From: Metallyticus violacea
Lineage: Eukaryota; Arthropoda; Insecta; Mantodea; Metallyticidae
Assembly (NCBI GenBank): GCA_030762175.1
Contig: CM060840.1
Span: 37,908,501-37,972,500, forward strand
Direction: 5' to 3'
Length of the DNA: 64,000 nucleotides
Below the pieces are notes generated by a model. It did no database searches, had not been told where the DNA came from, and saw only the letters and a program-made list of their open reading frames with translations. The position numbers and the translations under genes were made by a program. Shown here one piece after another: positions 14,833 through 28,814 of this stretch. Position 1 is the stretch's first letter; every line of letters starts with the position of its first letter.

Positions 14833-15114
14833 AAATGAATGAGTGTTTAACGCCCATTTTTGCTACAGAGGCATCACAGGCGATGGACACTGGGGATACA
14901 TGAAATGAAATGATATATTGGGAAAGGATTTATTTTTAAGGAAGGAAACGTTCCAGGCATAAGTTTAGGGTACCTCCCCGGCATTTGCCATTTATGAGAA
15001 CTGAGGAAAACCTAGAAAAAACCTCACTCAGGGAGGACGGCCCAGGCGGGATTCGAACCCCAGACCTCCCGCTCACGAGTCCGCGATTTAACGACCTCGG
15101 CCACCCTTGGCGGT
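14833..15114 (-). mobile_element. SINE family B, near-complete copy
   Basis: On the minus strand the head starts near 15114 with CCGCCAAGGGTGGCCGAGGT, followed by GTTAAATCGCGG and box B GGGTTCGAATCCCGCC, like a class II (Ser/Leu-type) tRNA. The body reaches the tail around 14868. Imperfect flanking repeats, GAGTTACCTGAG at 14821 and TGGTTACCCGAG at 15114, are compatible with a target-site duplication. Confidence 0.8.
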
Positions 15115-15379
15115 GGTTACCCGAGGATAAATTTGCATTGTACGCCAGATGCTGGAGTGTTTCAAATGGGATTTATAATTATAATTCTAGTAAAAGGGCA
15201 GGTGTTATCATGCAATGAAACGACTCCTTTAACCAGCTTGGAACTTGATTGAAGCTGATGGAGATTTGCGAACATTTTTTTTAAAGCCGAGCAGCATTTA
15301 TAGTGTGCCCAGTGGTGAGCCGAATCAACAGATTCTTGGCTTGTATTTTCATTTTAGCCCTTATATGTACTTCTATGTA

Positions 15380-15419
<40 letters not shown>

Positions 15420-15465
15420 TTCTGTCATATATATATACATATATATATATACATACATATGTCGC
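15380..15465. repeat. AT / TG dinucleotide microsatellite
   Basis: An (AT)n run passes into (TG)n and, after TTTCTGTC, into further ATATAC repeats. Confidence 0.95.
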
Positions 15466-18400
15466 TGTCATTTAGCTTTGAAGATAGCTCTTATTGGCAA
15501 AAAATAATACGTTTCTTTACCAAATTTTCTGTCAACCACTACGATACTTTGGCTTTTTTCAGATCGTATTCATTCAGTACTCGTTGTAAATGAGTATATT
15601 TATTTTATTGCAGTTTTAGTCTTTTTTAATATTTCTTAAAGCTATGTCATCATCAACCTATTTAGAACTTGCTATCATTTCCCTTTGTTCATAATTACAT
15701 TAAATATTGATATTGGCTAAAGGTTATATTGATTTATTCACTGGTATAATGCACCTAATCTTAATATTGTCATTTTTTAAATACCTTGTTTCTTCGTTTA
15801 CATAAAACAAAAACAAAATGGTCCAATTTGATTGTTTAAACAAGTACCGCAATTTCCATAGCTTCATAGCTTCAAACCTAAGTTACTACCATTAAACAAT
15901 CGAGCTCGATTAGGTACTTTAAATTGTCTTTAATCAGGAGCAACCAAAATCCAAACTATTTAAAATAACAAAATCCATAAAAAATATCCCCTTTGAAGTA
16001 ACTTAATCGCACCATTAGAAATACTTTTCAATGTTTATACACTTTAAATTAAGCACAATGCCACAATTAATTTTTTCCAATAAATTGATAATAAATTGCA
16101 ACTTAATTAAAGCAAATGGCCTCAAGCGAGGAAGTAAGCGCTATGAATAATAGAAATCCAATTTAAAGAAAGAATTCGCAGCACAAAATGTCATAACCAA
16201 TAAAAAGCATATTGAATTCACACCAAAGGAAATTGCTACGATTGTAACATACATAATTCTTACAAATATACAAATCTATATAATTCACAAATTACCAAAA
16301 CCGGGATCACTGGGTGAAAATTGAAGTTGACCTCGGCTTAACGCAAGCAGGAGGCACCATTGACGAAGAGTTAATGATAAAAAAAAATCATAATGACGGT
16401 TCCCGTTTGATGAAGACATTACCGAGCTTTCAGTATCAACTCGAGCTAAACCTAAAACTTAAGAGATTTTTAACACGAAAATGATGACATCATAGCTTGC
16501 GCAATCAGTATTTGTTACCACGCGCTTTGAGGGTCAATAGGGAGGGACCGCGGTTTTGCCAAATGGCGGCTAGTTAACATATTGAAGAAAAGGAATGAAA
16601 AGCTCAAATCGCTTAAAAGGAACGGGAAAATTCCACCCACAAATCATGTGAACCCTGAGAACAATCAGTTACTTCTGATTTACAAATTAGTAAATAATTT
16701 AAAATGTCTCAATATGCATTAAATTAAAATTCATTTAAGTCATAGGTAATGTTTCGGCTTGTATTCTTAAATTTGCTAATTTACCATATTTATAATTCTG
16801 ACGTTTATCGGTAGCAATTACGTTTAACCTCACCGTGCGTTACTTCCCGTATTGTTTTCAAAATTAATATTAAATGTATAGGCGCTTGGCTACCAAAAAG
16901 GATAGGAACACAAATTTATTTAGTATTTACAAAAAATATTTCAATCCCTTGTCAGACTTCCGTTTCATGTTTGCTATTTTAGGACTTCAGTAGAAGCTTT
17001 TAAAATTCTTCGCAAATTGGTTACAGCATATTGAGTCTCGTGTCATTTAAATATCTAATAAGTATTATGCAAGTAGACAATAGTTTAAACATAATAAATG
17101 TTACCCTTTATAATGTAGAGATCTTTATACTCTTTATTTGTACTTCAAAGTAAATATGAAATATACATAAATATGTACGTAAAATAATTAAAATATTACC
17201 TATTAAATTAATACACCTATGTGCATGCGAGACAATTGTACCAAATATAGTGAATCAGTGCTTGTCTTTGATGTTAAGATTTGCTCAGTACTGACGCTGT
17301 ATACAGACTATCTGATGTTAGCTATCAGTATGAATATCTTCTGCGTGAACAATACAATATTAAAATACCCAGAAAGTGAATTTTAGTAAGCTATATCGCG
17401 GCCTTATCATAAAGTTTAACTTTTTTGGATAAGGGTTGCTTGTAGATAGATTGAAATTGTTTAAAACCTGATGATAATACAATTTTATCTGTTTCACATC
17501 CTGCTTCTGTATTTAAATGTATAGTTCTAGGTAATTTTAACTTTATTCTTTGTTCAGATCTAGCAACCATTTATCGTAGATTTTGTGTCCAATTATGAAT
17601 TGTATCGATTGTTAAATAAGCAACATATCCTCAGAATACCAAATTGGAGATCTAGAGGATGTATGTGCATTCGTATTAATACAGGAGAGCTTCTCTTTTT
17701 AATTTAACCAAATTAACCATCTTTCATTAATGCTTTGATAAACTAAAAGAATGAGATACAAAAGAAAGATAGCTGTTTTAAAGCTGATAACGTTCTTTAG
17801 GATAAATGTTTTTTCATAGCTCAAACTTATCTTTATGGAAGCTGCACTGTTCCAAGCCCGCACTTCACTGAATTCAAAAGATTTGGCTTCGAGTATTTAG
17901 TCTTTGGTACATTTTGATAATTTTATAATGCGCAAAATTACCTTCATTGTATCACATTACATTATCTTAAAGTGGAGATATCAATGCATGGTAAAAACAC
18001 TAGCTTAAGGTATTTTGTTCCTTATTTTGAACCCTTTTAAAGATGTAAATCATTTTATGACATTTGGCTGCTCTATCCGGCATATGTTTACGTTTTATTT
18101 CTTCTATTCTTTGCAATACAGTTAGATCTTAGATGTGCAGGTACATTAACTTAGAAAAACATAATATTTTATAAATATACTTTTCATATTTTGTATAACA
18201 AAAAGACAGTTTTTAATGATGTCCAGATATAAAAACAGTGTTATAATTGCCAAGAATATTCTTTGCAAACAAGCAACAAGGCCTCTATTAGAAGAAATAA
18301 AATGACGAAAGATGAAAGACCATCTTTCTGAAACTGGACCGCTTTTATTTGTATAGTTACATTTTTAAACAAATGGTATTTAAGCAGCAGTCCATTTTAT

Positions 18401-19376
18401 TGATATTAATATCCAATGTATAAACAAAATGATAAGAATAACAAAACGTAATGCGAAAAATTTATCTGGGAGTTTTAAAAAGTCCGATGAGGAAGTTGAT
18501 AATGATATTCCCAGTAAAATTATTAAAGTATTAGTATCAGAACAAGCAGCATGTTGAGCTTGGGTCGTTTATTTAGATTATACGTTGAACCAAAATTTCA
18601 TTTCTAAGAATCACTAGATAAATACACGCATGCGAGCCGAGAAAGACGAAAGGTGTGACATTAGATACGGCGACAAAAATGAACGGTGTGCTGAACTGAA
18701 ACAATTGAGATATTGCTAAATATTTTATGCTTTATATGTCCATTGATCGAAAACAGCAATCGTTAAAAATATTGCACTAAATACTGAACTTAGGTCACAT
18801 TTCTGATTACAAATTAAACTACAGCTCTAGAATGTTTTTTCTATGTTAATGTACCTGCACGTCTAAATTCTAAGTGTTCTTTAAGTATGTCAGGAATCGG
18901 TTTATGACAGTAGCACTTTAATTTTTTATGACAAAAGATGAATAGTATAGAAATACCTAGGCTCTGTATGGAAGAAAACGCCAACACATGCAGGATACAG
19001 CGGCAGTTTTCAACCTAGAACAGTCAATTTTCAAAGTGTTAACAGAAATGCAACCAATGATGATTATGCTTATGACAATGGTGGCAACAACATTCACTTG
19101 CTCACACTTGAATGTTGTCAGTAGCTTCCTTCAACTATAGAAGGAGCGCTGTATTTACATCGTGTCGTGTATGTAATAACTTATACTATATACAGCTTCT
19201 GCAGATATTGATTGAATTTTTTCATATCGATTCAAAAACAACTGCATCCTCCACTCTAAGCTACAGTTGCAAATTTTTTTATATGATTATGCACTTCCCA
19301 GTTATATATTTAATCGCTGAACTTTGCATCTGTATTCGAAATATTAAGGGGTTTTTAGTTATTTGAATTACAGATC
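15466..19376. other. Downstream flank of the receptor gene, no gene recognised
   Basis: AT-rich sequence without a supported coding region. The 3' end of the receptor transcript should lie at its right edge (candidate ATTAAA, minus strand, 19314-19309). A moderately GC-richer patch at 16300-16560 holds no frame or motif I can name. Confidence 0.5.
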
Positions 19377-19735
19377 TCAAGGAACACTACAGGCAGTAGA
19401 AATCGATTGCGGTTGATATCTTGAATCATCTGAATAGTCATCACATTTGGGCGGCAGCAGTTTCCTTGCAAAAGAAAAGCGACCGAGCACATCTAGAATA
19501 GCAATTCTTACCCCAGTGTTCATCCAGGAATATAGCACAGGGTTGAGCATATAGTTCAGATTCATGAAAGTGAAGGAGTAATTGTGCAAAATGTCCAGCA
19601 CTGGAGAATGGCCTACACTGGACCGTATTACGAAGAGCACAGTAATTGGCGTCAAGGATATTACGTAACATCCAGTGACGAGAAACAAAACTCTTGCCGA
19701 GCGTCTTCTCCAAGGACTACACTCCTGGGTTTGTC
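19377..19735 (-). CDS. Receptor exon 4 (TM6, TM7, C-terminal tail, stop)
   Basis: The acceptor is TTATTTGCAG|GA. The exon starts with the end of loop 3 (QTQECSPWRRRSAR), then TM6 (about 260-282), a loop with one N-glycosylation-type NYS (297-299), TM7 with NPVLYSW, an amphipathic helix 8 and a tail ending SVP before TGA. TM6 lacks the usual Trp toggle: SLTP stands where CWxP is expected. The proline at 6.50 is kept. Confidence 0.93.
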
Positions 19736-22700
19736 CTGCAAATAATATGGTCCTCGTTAATTAACTATGAACTGAGACAAGGCTAGTCTACACAGTAACG
19801 AAAACTCTCACCCCTCCCTGATAGTGACTTAAAAATCACTGCTATACTTGTCCTGAGCCTTCGATTGCATTATTGGTGATCTGCCTTCTACCTTACAGAC
19901 AGAGCACTAGTTCAAAGAAGGAAATATTTTAGCTTGTTAACAAAAATCCACATTTATGAGATAACACACTAAATTTGGGTATTTCAGCCTTATAAACAAG
20001 AATAAATTTATAATAAATTTATAATAATATCTATAAAGATATACTCATAATTTATGCTAGTTATTGTTGCATTCAAATTTTAATCACATGAAAGACAAAA
20101 TGCGAAAAATGTTGAGCACTTATTATGAGAGCAACTGTATGACTTATCATCCATAATAAGTGCACATTTTTGTATTTGTGACAGCACTGATGAAAATATT
20201 ACAGTTTTAAAGTCTTTTTACACATTATTATAAAATAAGTATTAATATTACATTTCTTTTGATAAAGAACATGGTTTCTTTGTTACTGGAATTCTTGGGA
20301 AGAATGAAATCTAGAAGCGCCTACTGGAAGCAAATTGGCTGGAAAAAGCATTATTAAGAAGAGAGAAATTAATCTAGTAGATTGGAACAATAGCAAAGTT
20401 GTTATTTTATCGGTACTGTGACTAACTTTAATATTTCTGAGCAGTCCCATACACAAAAGTGAAGGGCCTAAAACTAATTTTCCAATTTCAGGGAGCATTA
20501 CGTCCTAAAATAAATATAGTATGACACTGTTTGTAATGGGATTTGTGAAATAGCAGGATTTCAGGAACGGAAGCGCAACGAGGGCCTTTCGTATTCTACT
20601 AAATCACCGGGTGGAAGCATTAAAGTAAGGTATACGAAGATTGGGTAGGGTGTTTGAGGCGGCATATACGGATGTAGAAGAGGTGTCTAACTTTTCCAGA
20701 TCTGAGTTTTTGTTGATCTGTTACGACGCTGGGGAGCTTCTCCAATGAATACGAACGAGCCCCTTAAAAGCGTTGCTGTAACATAGACGTCAGGGCAGTT
20801 GTTTCCATTGGAGGCTACGACATACCCGCGTCTTACAACCCTGAAACGATGGATTTGCGGGAAGTATATATCCACCGCAGTATACGCTTTAGTGACCAAG
20901 GAAATCACGAAATAAAACCAGAGTTATCGCCCGTCTTGGTGTGTTAGGAAGTCTTGAATTACTGGTAGCAATGCATCTAACAAGAATACAAAGGGGAAAC
21001 ATTGTGCATATAATATCGCTCTGAAGTCAAAGATCTCGTATTCTTATTACAAATGTACATCTGTAAATTCGGTGTAGAAAAATATATTGAAATAATTGAA
21101 CAAGAAGAAGAATTAAAATATCAATTACTGAAATACCGAAAATATGCAATCATTCTATTTTCCATAATTTGTATACATATTTATTTATTTACACGTTTGA
21201 AGTACAGTAGCTACATTACATGACCAAGTCTAGAGCAAAGTCCAAGAGAAGATGCCTCACAGAAATGTCGAATATCTCTCTTTAAGAACTCATCCAATCA
21301 TTCGTTATGATTTTTGTTTGTGCACAAAAATTTGAACTAAATACTCATAAGACATGTTAAAAAATCTGTAAAGTAAAGGTTGAAAGTTGGAATGACATTT
21401 TAATGGCTGGATGAGCGTATTCGCAAGTCGAAGGCGACATTTGAAATACACTAACTTTCATTTTATGATCTTGGTGTGAGGATAAATATATGCACATATT
21501 TCAGTACCACAAGCCCCATCTACCAATCACAGATGCACGCTCTTTGTCTCTGTTGTATCCGAGAACCAGAGGAGCCAACTCGGTAGGAGTAACCAGCTCT
21601 CACCCGGTTTGGAATTTAGTTGTTGAAACGCACCAGGTTTAGAGATCAAAATCCCAAGTGTTCGCAAGAGCGAAGCCAGAAATATATTAAGAGGTGAAAG
21701 GGAGTGAGAATTGTAGAATGTTTCTGGGTTGAATCACGCAAATGAGAAAACTGAAGATCTCGAAATAGCTAAAATTATCCAATATGAATGCCATTTCTGC
21801 AGTACCAAGATTCAAACTTTGTACACAATCTAGTAACTCAGTTCTCTAAGCCAACTAGATATTTACAGTAATGATTAACAAAATCATAACTGGCACACGG
21901 TCTAATAAAATACTTCATTATCATAATTTTAAAAATCTTAGGTCTAAGGCCTGTTCCGGGATCTGACAATTCATATGAACCATTTTGACGTTGGTTAAAC
22001 TTAGCACCTACAGACGTCAGAAGGATAGCTGGTCAGCCCATCTCTTCAAATACCATCCTGTGTGAAACTTGGGCGTGATTTTTTTTTTTCAGATATGGAG
22101 TACCATAACGTGCCGTAAATCTATGACAAGAGACTCCTGGCTTTAAGTTTCCCCCGGAGGACTTGAGCTCACTTATAAACCTGCGCCAGTTTGAACCCGC
22201 GGATTTTGTGTCTAGAGGAGTGTGTTATCTCTAGACTACCAAGGCAGACAATAATGAACTTAAACAGAACTATTTAAAGATTCGTCTCCTAGAGAGGATG
22301 TCTCCCAGGAGATTATTCTTGTTATTGTCAAAGCCACAGAAGAACAGCTCCTACAAATAAAAGACAATGAATTGACACTTTTTAATGATACGGTGATAAT
22401 AGCAAGATATGAAGAAAAAATTAAGAAATTAGTACAAACATTCCTTCAAAAATATATATTACGTATAACCACAGATAACAATAATGCATTCACCGGCAAA
22501 GAACATATAAGGTCTAAAAATATAATATATAAGGAAATTATTAAAAAGTAGACAAATTTAATAATCTATGGTGTACCGTTACACTTATGAGGAAAACTCC
22601 CAGGCTCGAACAAACAAAATCGCACCAAACTTCAGTTATAGCCAATTTAATTACATCTAAATTAAATGGTGATATTTTTTTTTATGTAAAAGGCCGCAGT

Positions 22701-24429
22701 GGTCTCTAAAAACAAGTGTTTCGTCGAAGCATGGCGTTATAAATACCTGCACAATCTCGGCTAATGTTGCAGATTGCAAGCTTAGTGTAACTGGACGGAG
22801 CCCTCTTAGTGACCATCTGAGGGTTTTTATTACGAACTAAAATCTCCAAAGCTGTTACTGAATTTCTGTGCGATATTGTTAATTCGTAACAGAGAAATTT
22901 TGGATAAACAATATGATAGAAAATGTCAAGGAATGATATATAAATAAAGTTTTACACAGCGATAACAATACCTAATTTTGCCATTAAGTCTCGGAAATAA
23001 CAATTGTGGTCTTTAACAGAAAGATAAAAATCAACTATAGAATAGTCAAAACGAGATCCCTTGAGATCTCTCACACAAAATATCAGAACGGTCGAAACAA
23101 ACACAAAAATAACGGAAAAATAACATTTCTTTTAAAATTTAAAAGATAAAATACTACAAATAGGTCACATTGAAGAACATATACTCAGAATGCAAAACTC
23201 AAGAACTACAAAAGAGATTTTTACCTACAACCTAAATCAATAGAAACATTTGGAGAACTATACTTGAAGTGCAAAAACTAAAATTTTCTTTTTGTGGATA
23301 GCAGATTCTAATTATGGACTATCCCATGTAGAAGATGGTGGTGATTTTTTTAATGATGTTTAAATAATGATGATGTTTTTACTACTGAGGCACCAGAGGC
23401 GGCGGACACTGATGATACATGAAATGAAATGATAAAGTGGGAAAGAATATTTTTTTAAGGAAGGAAGCGTTCCAGATCTAAGTTAGGATACCTCCCCAGT
23501 ATTTGCCATTTTTGAGGACTTAGGAAAATCTGGAAGAAAACTCGGTCAGGGAGAAAGTGCCTGATGGGAATTGAACCCCAGATCTATCGCTCACGAGACC
23601 GCGCCTTAACGAACCTAGCCACCCATGGCGGTATGATGGTGGTGAATAAACCTATTTTAAAACATCTAAATTAATCATATATTGGATGTAGGAGGGTTAT
23701 ATTATTTTTTTGTTTGTGCATTTAAGATTTTTATTAACATGCACATTATTTTGAGGAAGTGAAACTCTTCTACCTTTTCTTTCAAGTTTGTTCTGTCAAA
23801 AAGTGGCAAAGTTGGATTAAACAGATACTTACTTTCAGAGAAAGACGCAGAAGCAGATGACATACCCGATTCTCGACTTTTCTTTCTTTCATCCGAGGCC
23901 ATGGCCTCCTTATGGATGCGGCAGTAGACACCAGAGAGGGTTCCTACAACGAATAACAGTGAGGGGAAGCTCAGGACTGGCAGATATGTCACTGGGAACA
24001 CCAGAGTCTCGTCGCAGCCAGTCTGCGCACGCCACGTGTTCCAGAAAAACAGAGGAAAAGACAAAACTATCCCGCACAGCCACACTGCTGTAACCATCAG
24101 CCGAGACGTTCTGTAACATAATCGTTTCATGTTAGGAAACTGAAAAACTTTGCCTACTCTTGCATGGTACTTTGTACTTTGTACTCAGCAGTAGATGATT
24201 TTTTAAAAAATATATTGTGTGGTTAACTAAATCTTTGAACGAAAAAAGTGCTCAGCTACTACTACTACTGCTACTACTACTGCTACTACTACTGCTACTA
24301 CTACTACTACTGCTACTACTACTGCTACTACTAGTGCTACTACTACTGCTACTACTGCTGCTACTACTACTACTACTACTACTACTGCTACTGCTAGTAC
24401 TACTACTGCTACTACTACTGCTACTACTA

Positions 24430-24464
<35 letters not shown>

Positions 24465-24626
24465 GCTACTACTAGTACTACTACTGCTACTACTCTACTA
24501 CTACTACTGCTACTACTACTGCTACTACTAGTACTACTACCACTACTACTGCTACTAGTACTGCTACTACTACTACTACTGCTACTACTTCTACTACTAC
24601 TACTATTACTACTACTCTACTACTAG

Positions 24627-24662
<36 letters not shown>

Positions 24663-26846
24663 TACTACTACTACTACTGCCACCACCACTACCACAACCA
24701 CTACTACTATCACTACCACCATCACCACTACCACTACTACTGAATTTAATAAACCTGTTTTAAATAAATTCATGTGAACATACCATCTAACCACTTCTTT
24801 GGCTTATTCTTAAGTCATATACAAAGCAATTAAACATTTGTATATGCTCCCGTGGATTTTAATTCATTTTGTACTGTCTCGTTTTTATTGCGGTCTATTC
24901 CAAATTATTGCAATTTAGTATGTTTGAGATACCACGACTTAAAAATTTAATTTTGCAATTTGCAGTTTAAAGTTACAATTCCTACATTCAAATTTGAAGA
25001 ATAACCTATAGAAATAATTTTCATGCCAGACTTTTGCAGTTGAGTGAGAGAGCAAGAGAGAGGGAGACCACATTCTATTGCTTGATATCCATTTGATATA
25101 TACATATATATACATATATACATATATATATATTAAATGAAAATAGTAAGGACTTTTTGGGGAAAAAAACATTACTGATAATTTAGCATGGTTATTCCAC
25201 TACCGTCCTATAATTGAAAGTCAATGTGTATATTACTAGCAAAGTACGAAATTCGAAATTGTAGATATAACCTAGGTAACGTTACAATGTCTAGAACAGT
25301 TGACAGAGTAAGTAATAATGTAATTATTGTTGGTACATCGGTGAGACATGGGCAAAACATTTGGTTGCGCAGTAATAAACTTGATGATGGGGTGTGGTGG
25401 TTAGGTAGTAGAGATATACGTGGCATAATTGGCGTACTACTTAGCAAAATAATTATTGGATTTAGTGAAGTTTAGTTTAGCTTAGTTGGAAGGTAAGCGG
25501 TTTTCTTGAAACTTTAAGTTATAAGCACTTAAATAAAGCATTCAAATTGCTTTTTACACTGTATTTTAATGCAGCTTATCTGCCAATTCCCTCCCTCTCC
25601 CGGTTGTTGCAGATGGTAAGACGAGTAGGGTCAATCCTTCTTTTGTGTGTTTTATTCATGTCTTACCTGCTCACTAATACCGGCATTACCTAGACATTGT
25701 TAATAATGTCACACTTTTAACAAGCGAAGTAGTATATGATTCCTCGTTATGGTTTTGCGTTCAATACCTCTACTATTTATCCGGAGTGGAGAAGGGGATA
25801 CTATTTAGATATCTGTGGCAGGAAAGAAAGAAGTGGTCTTGCATGGTTCAGATTAGAGGCTTGGAAAGGAAACGAAACAGTTAATGCTCTCGGGGAAAGA
25901 ATTGCCCATTTTGCGGAGAAAGCGATACCCGGAGGCATATTTTGGCAGAATGCAGGGAAACAGAGGTTTCAAGAAATGAGCATTTATCACCGCAATTTTT
26001 GAATTCCAATAGAAATTTGAACATTTTCCGGGAAGTGTTGGTGCATGCGAAATACACAATTTGGGCATATTTCTAGAGAAGACCCGAAAAAGCAAGTTAA
26101 TGGCTATAATGTAGAGGGGGGAGTTGGAGAAGGGTGTGAGTAAATGGAAGGGGGGCTTAAGAGTAAGGGTCAATTCATGTTCATGTATTTGTGCATAAAA
26201 TTATTAACAGAACACGTAAATATATCGAAGTATTTGTATATTTGTATATATGCATGTAGATTTGTATGTATATAGGTATGAGTGTATGTGGTATGTATAT
26301 ATGCCTATGTATGTGTATGACCCTTTTGATTGCTATAAGGACGACATTAGCATGTACGGCCGTAAGGCCCATGCGACAGTTGTATTTATTTGAATGTATT
26401 CCAAAACGTCCATTATCACTACCTATTGTTAAAGATTCTTTTAGCTAGTTTAATACTTGTTTAACCATAGGAATAAAAAAATATTTTACTACTCCGCAAA
26501 ACAGCAACTTAATTTGGGGGATTTCATCGCAAAATCTGTCACTAGAACATAGCAAAAAGTACGTTTTTTCAAGAACATGTGTATTTTGAATGTTCTCATG
26601 CTTTCTATTTAACCACACAGTTATGCTTTGTGTACAAAGACATAAATTCCCTTTATCACCAGGATCATATATTCCCTTATTCCGCTAAATCCTATAAATT
26701 ACACATTGTTACATTAAAATCACACTCCTATGCCAATGGACAATGTTATTACGTCTACTTTGCAAAGCTTTTAGTGAAAATATTTAAATAAATCTCCACT
26801 TGAAATTAGTAAAGTAATTTTAAGGCACATATTATGTCTGGTGTTA

Positions 26847-26905
<59 letters not shown>

Positions 26906-28773
26906 GCTTTTCATAGTTATTGCACTAGAGTAGCGAATTGTACCTATTTAAATAGTATATGATTTACCAAAATGTGTAAATAGACACACTGTATTATAAA
27001 TTCAAATTCCTGATGACTTAAAAACCTAAATGTAATTAAGATCAGAAAAAGGCAATAGTTTTTTGTCAGAAAAGTTGATTAGTACGCAAGAATTGCAGGA
27101 AACTATAAATAAAGCAGTATTTATTTATCAATTGTATAATTAGCTTAAAACTCAAATTGCCTATGTGAGTAAAGCAAATAACTGTATAAATACTCCAATA
27201 AACGTGTTAAAACTTAACTAGATGCAAGCATTCACTGTAAATATTTCATCTTCATCTAATCTAACCAATCACGTATTTGTATAATTCTGAGCATCACATG
27301 TGACTGATTAGCTATATGCTAGACTAGTCTGACATGTCTAATATCAGATGTATTATTAATGCATAAATAAATGCAATAGGACACAGTACCTTCCACATTT
27401 TTGTAATACTTATTTTTAAGATTTTCTGTAGTGAGAATTTTTTGCTGGTAAAGGTCTGTGATTAACATAGACTGAGATTTTCCTCTGATTATTGAATGCA
27501 ATATTGTCAAATGTATATGACTACAGCCCTTTTTTGACTCTATGGACATATGTGACGGGGAAGTTCTTTATAATCATCAAATCCTATTTTAATATCTCGT
27601 TCACAACGAAAAGTATTAACGCTATGTAAACACAAGAATAAATTATAATTTTAGTAATTTACTTTTTGCAATGTTTTGGGCAACAATTGTCACAATTAAA
27701 AGCATGTTCGTTGCACTGCGAGGCCGGAGTTATCATTCGTTGCTTACATATATTTTATGTAACTATATGTTACTTTGTTTTTAAACAAAATAACCTCACC
27801 TGGTGCTCATGAATGTCCTGTAACGAAGAGCATAAACAACTGCGATGTAACGATCAACAGCGATGATGACGATGGTATAACCAGAAACTGTGTGGGCTTG
27901 TGTCATCAAAACAAACATAATGATACAGGCATACTTGACTTGGCGGAAGATAAGGGCGACGGAGCACAGGTACTTAGTGCTCAGGTATACGATAGCAGAG
28001 ATGCCTACCAAAACATCTGCTACTGCCAAGTTTAAAGCAAATCTCTTAGAGACTTTTGCGAACTCTGGAAAATTCCCTCCGCGACGAAGGATGGCAAATA
28101 TTATGAATACGTTGACGGAGATGATCATAAAGATGATGATAATATCCAGTGTTGCCCTTGCGGTGACCAGGAATCGGCCCTCCAGTAAAGGAGCGTCAAC
28201 ATCCAAGCATTCCATCACTTCTCCGTCGAAGCTGTAATAAAGAAAAATACAGAATAAATGTATGGCTTGCTAAACCTTGGCCTCGTAATTGTGGGTGAAT
28301 AAAACTACTTCCGGGATGGGAGATGATGTTTGGAAGATGAGGATTTTTAGACGTAAAAAGTAGGAAAAAGTAAGGATAAAATGATAATTGATGATAATAA
28401 CACTAATTATGATCATTTACCAAAAATTGACGCGTAATTTATACGCGAAACGCCATCCATCCAGCTCCCAAAACCACTGGTAGGGCGTCCTTATCTAGTA
28501 TTCAGACTACCAACCTCGCAGATAGGTAACTCGAATGCTTCTGGCTGCTCACCATCCGCCGAATCGTGCTCGAACTTCAATGGGTTTTTGGACATTACCA
28601 ACAGAAGAAAAGCCATCGGGGGCTTGGATATTCGGTCCAGTGTACTTCTAGTAACGTCAGAAGCACCATGGATGTTTGGGGTATGCAGAGCTTGCACAAG
28701 GGCATCTCAAGAAATCAGAACACTCCCCGTGGAGAGAAATGTACAATAAAGGTAAAAAAATATAGTTATAAGC

Positions 28774-28814
<41 letters not shown>

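Noticed and set aside
19441..19713. 90-residue minus-strand frame overlapping receptor exon 4
   Set aside because: Out-of-frame shadow; the other frame carries TM6-TM7 with NPxxY.
23857..24119. Plus- and minus-strand frames overlapping receptor exon 3
   Set aside because: Shadows of the TM4-TM5 frame.
24217..24531. 104-residue poly-leucine frame (and poly-valine frames on the other strand)
   Set aside because: Pure translation of the CTA/CTG microsatellite; no coding evidence.
27890..28237. 115-residue plus-strand frame opposite receptor exon 2
   Set aside because: Antisense shadow of the TM1-TM3 exon, which has DRY and good splice sites.
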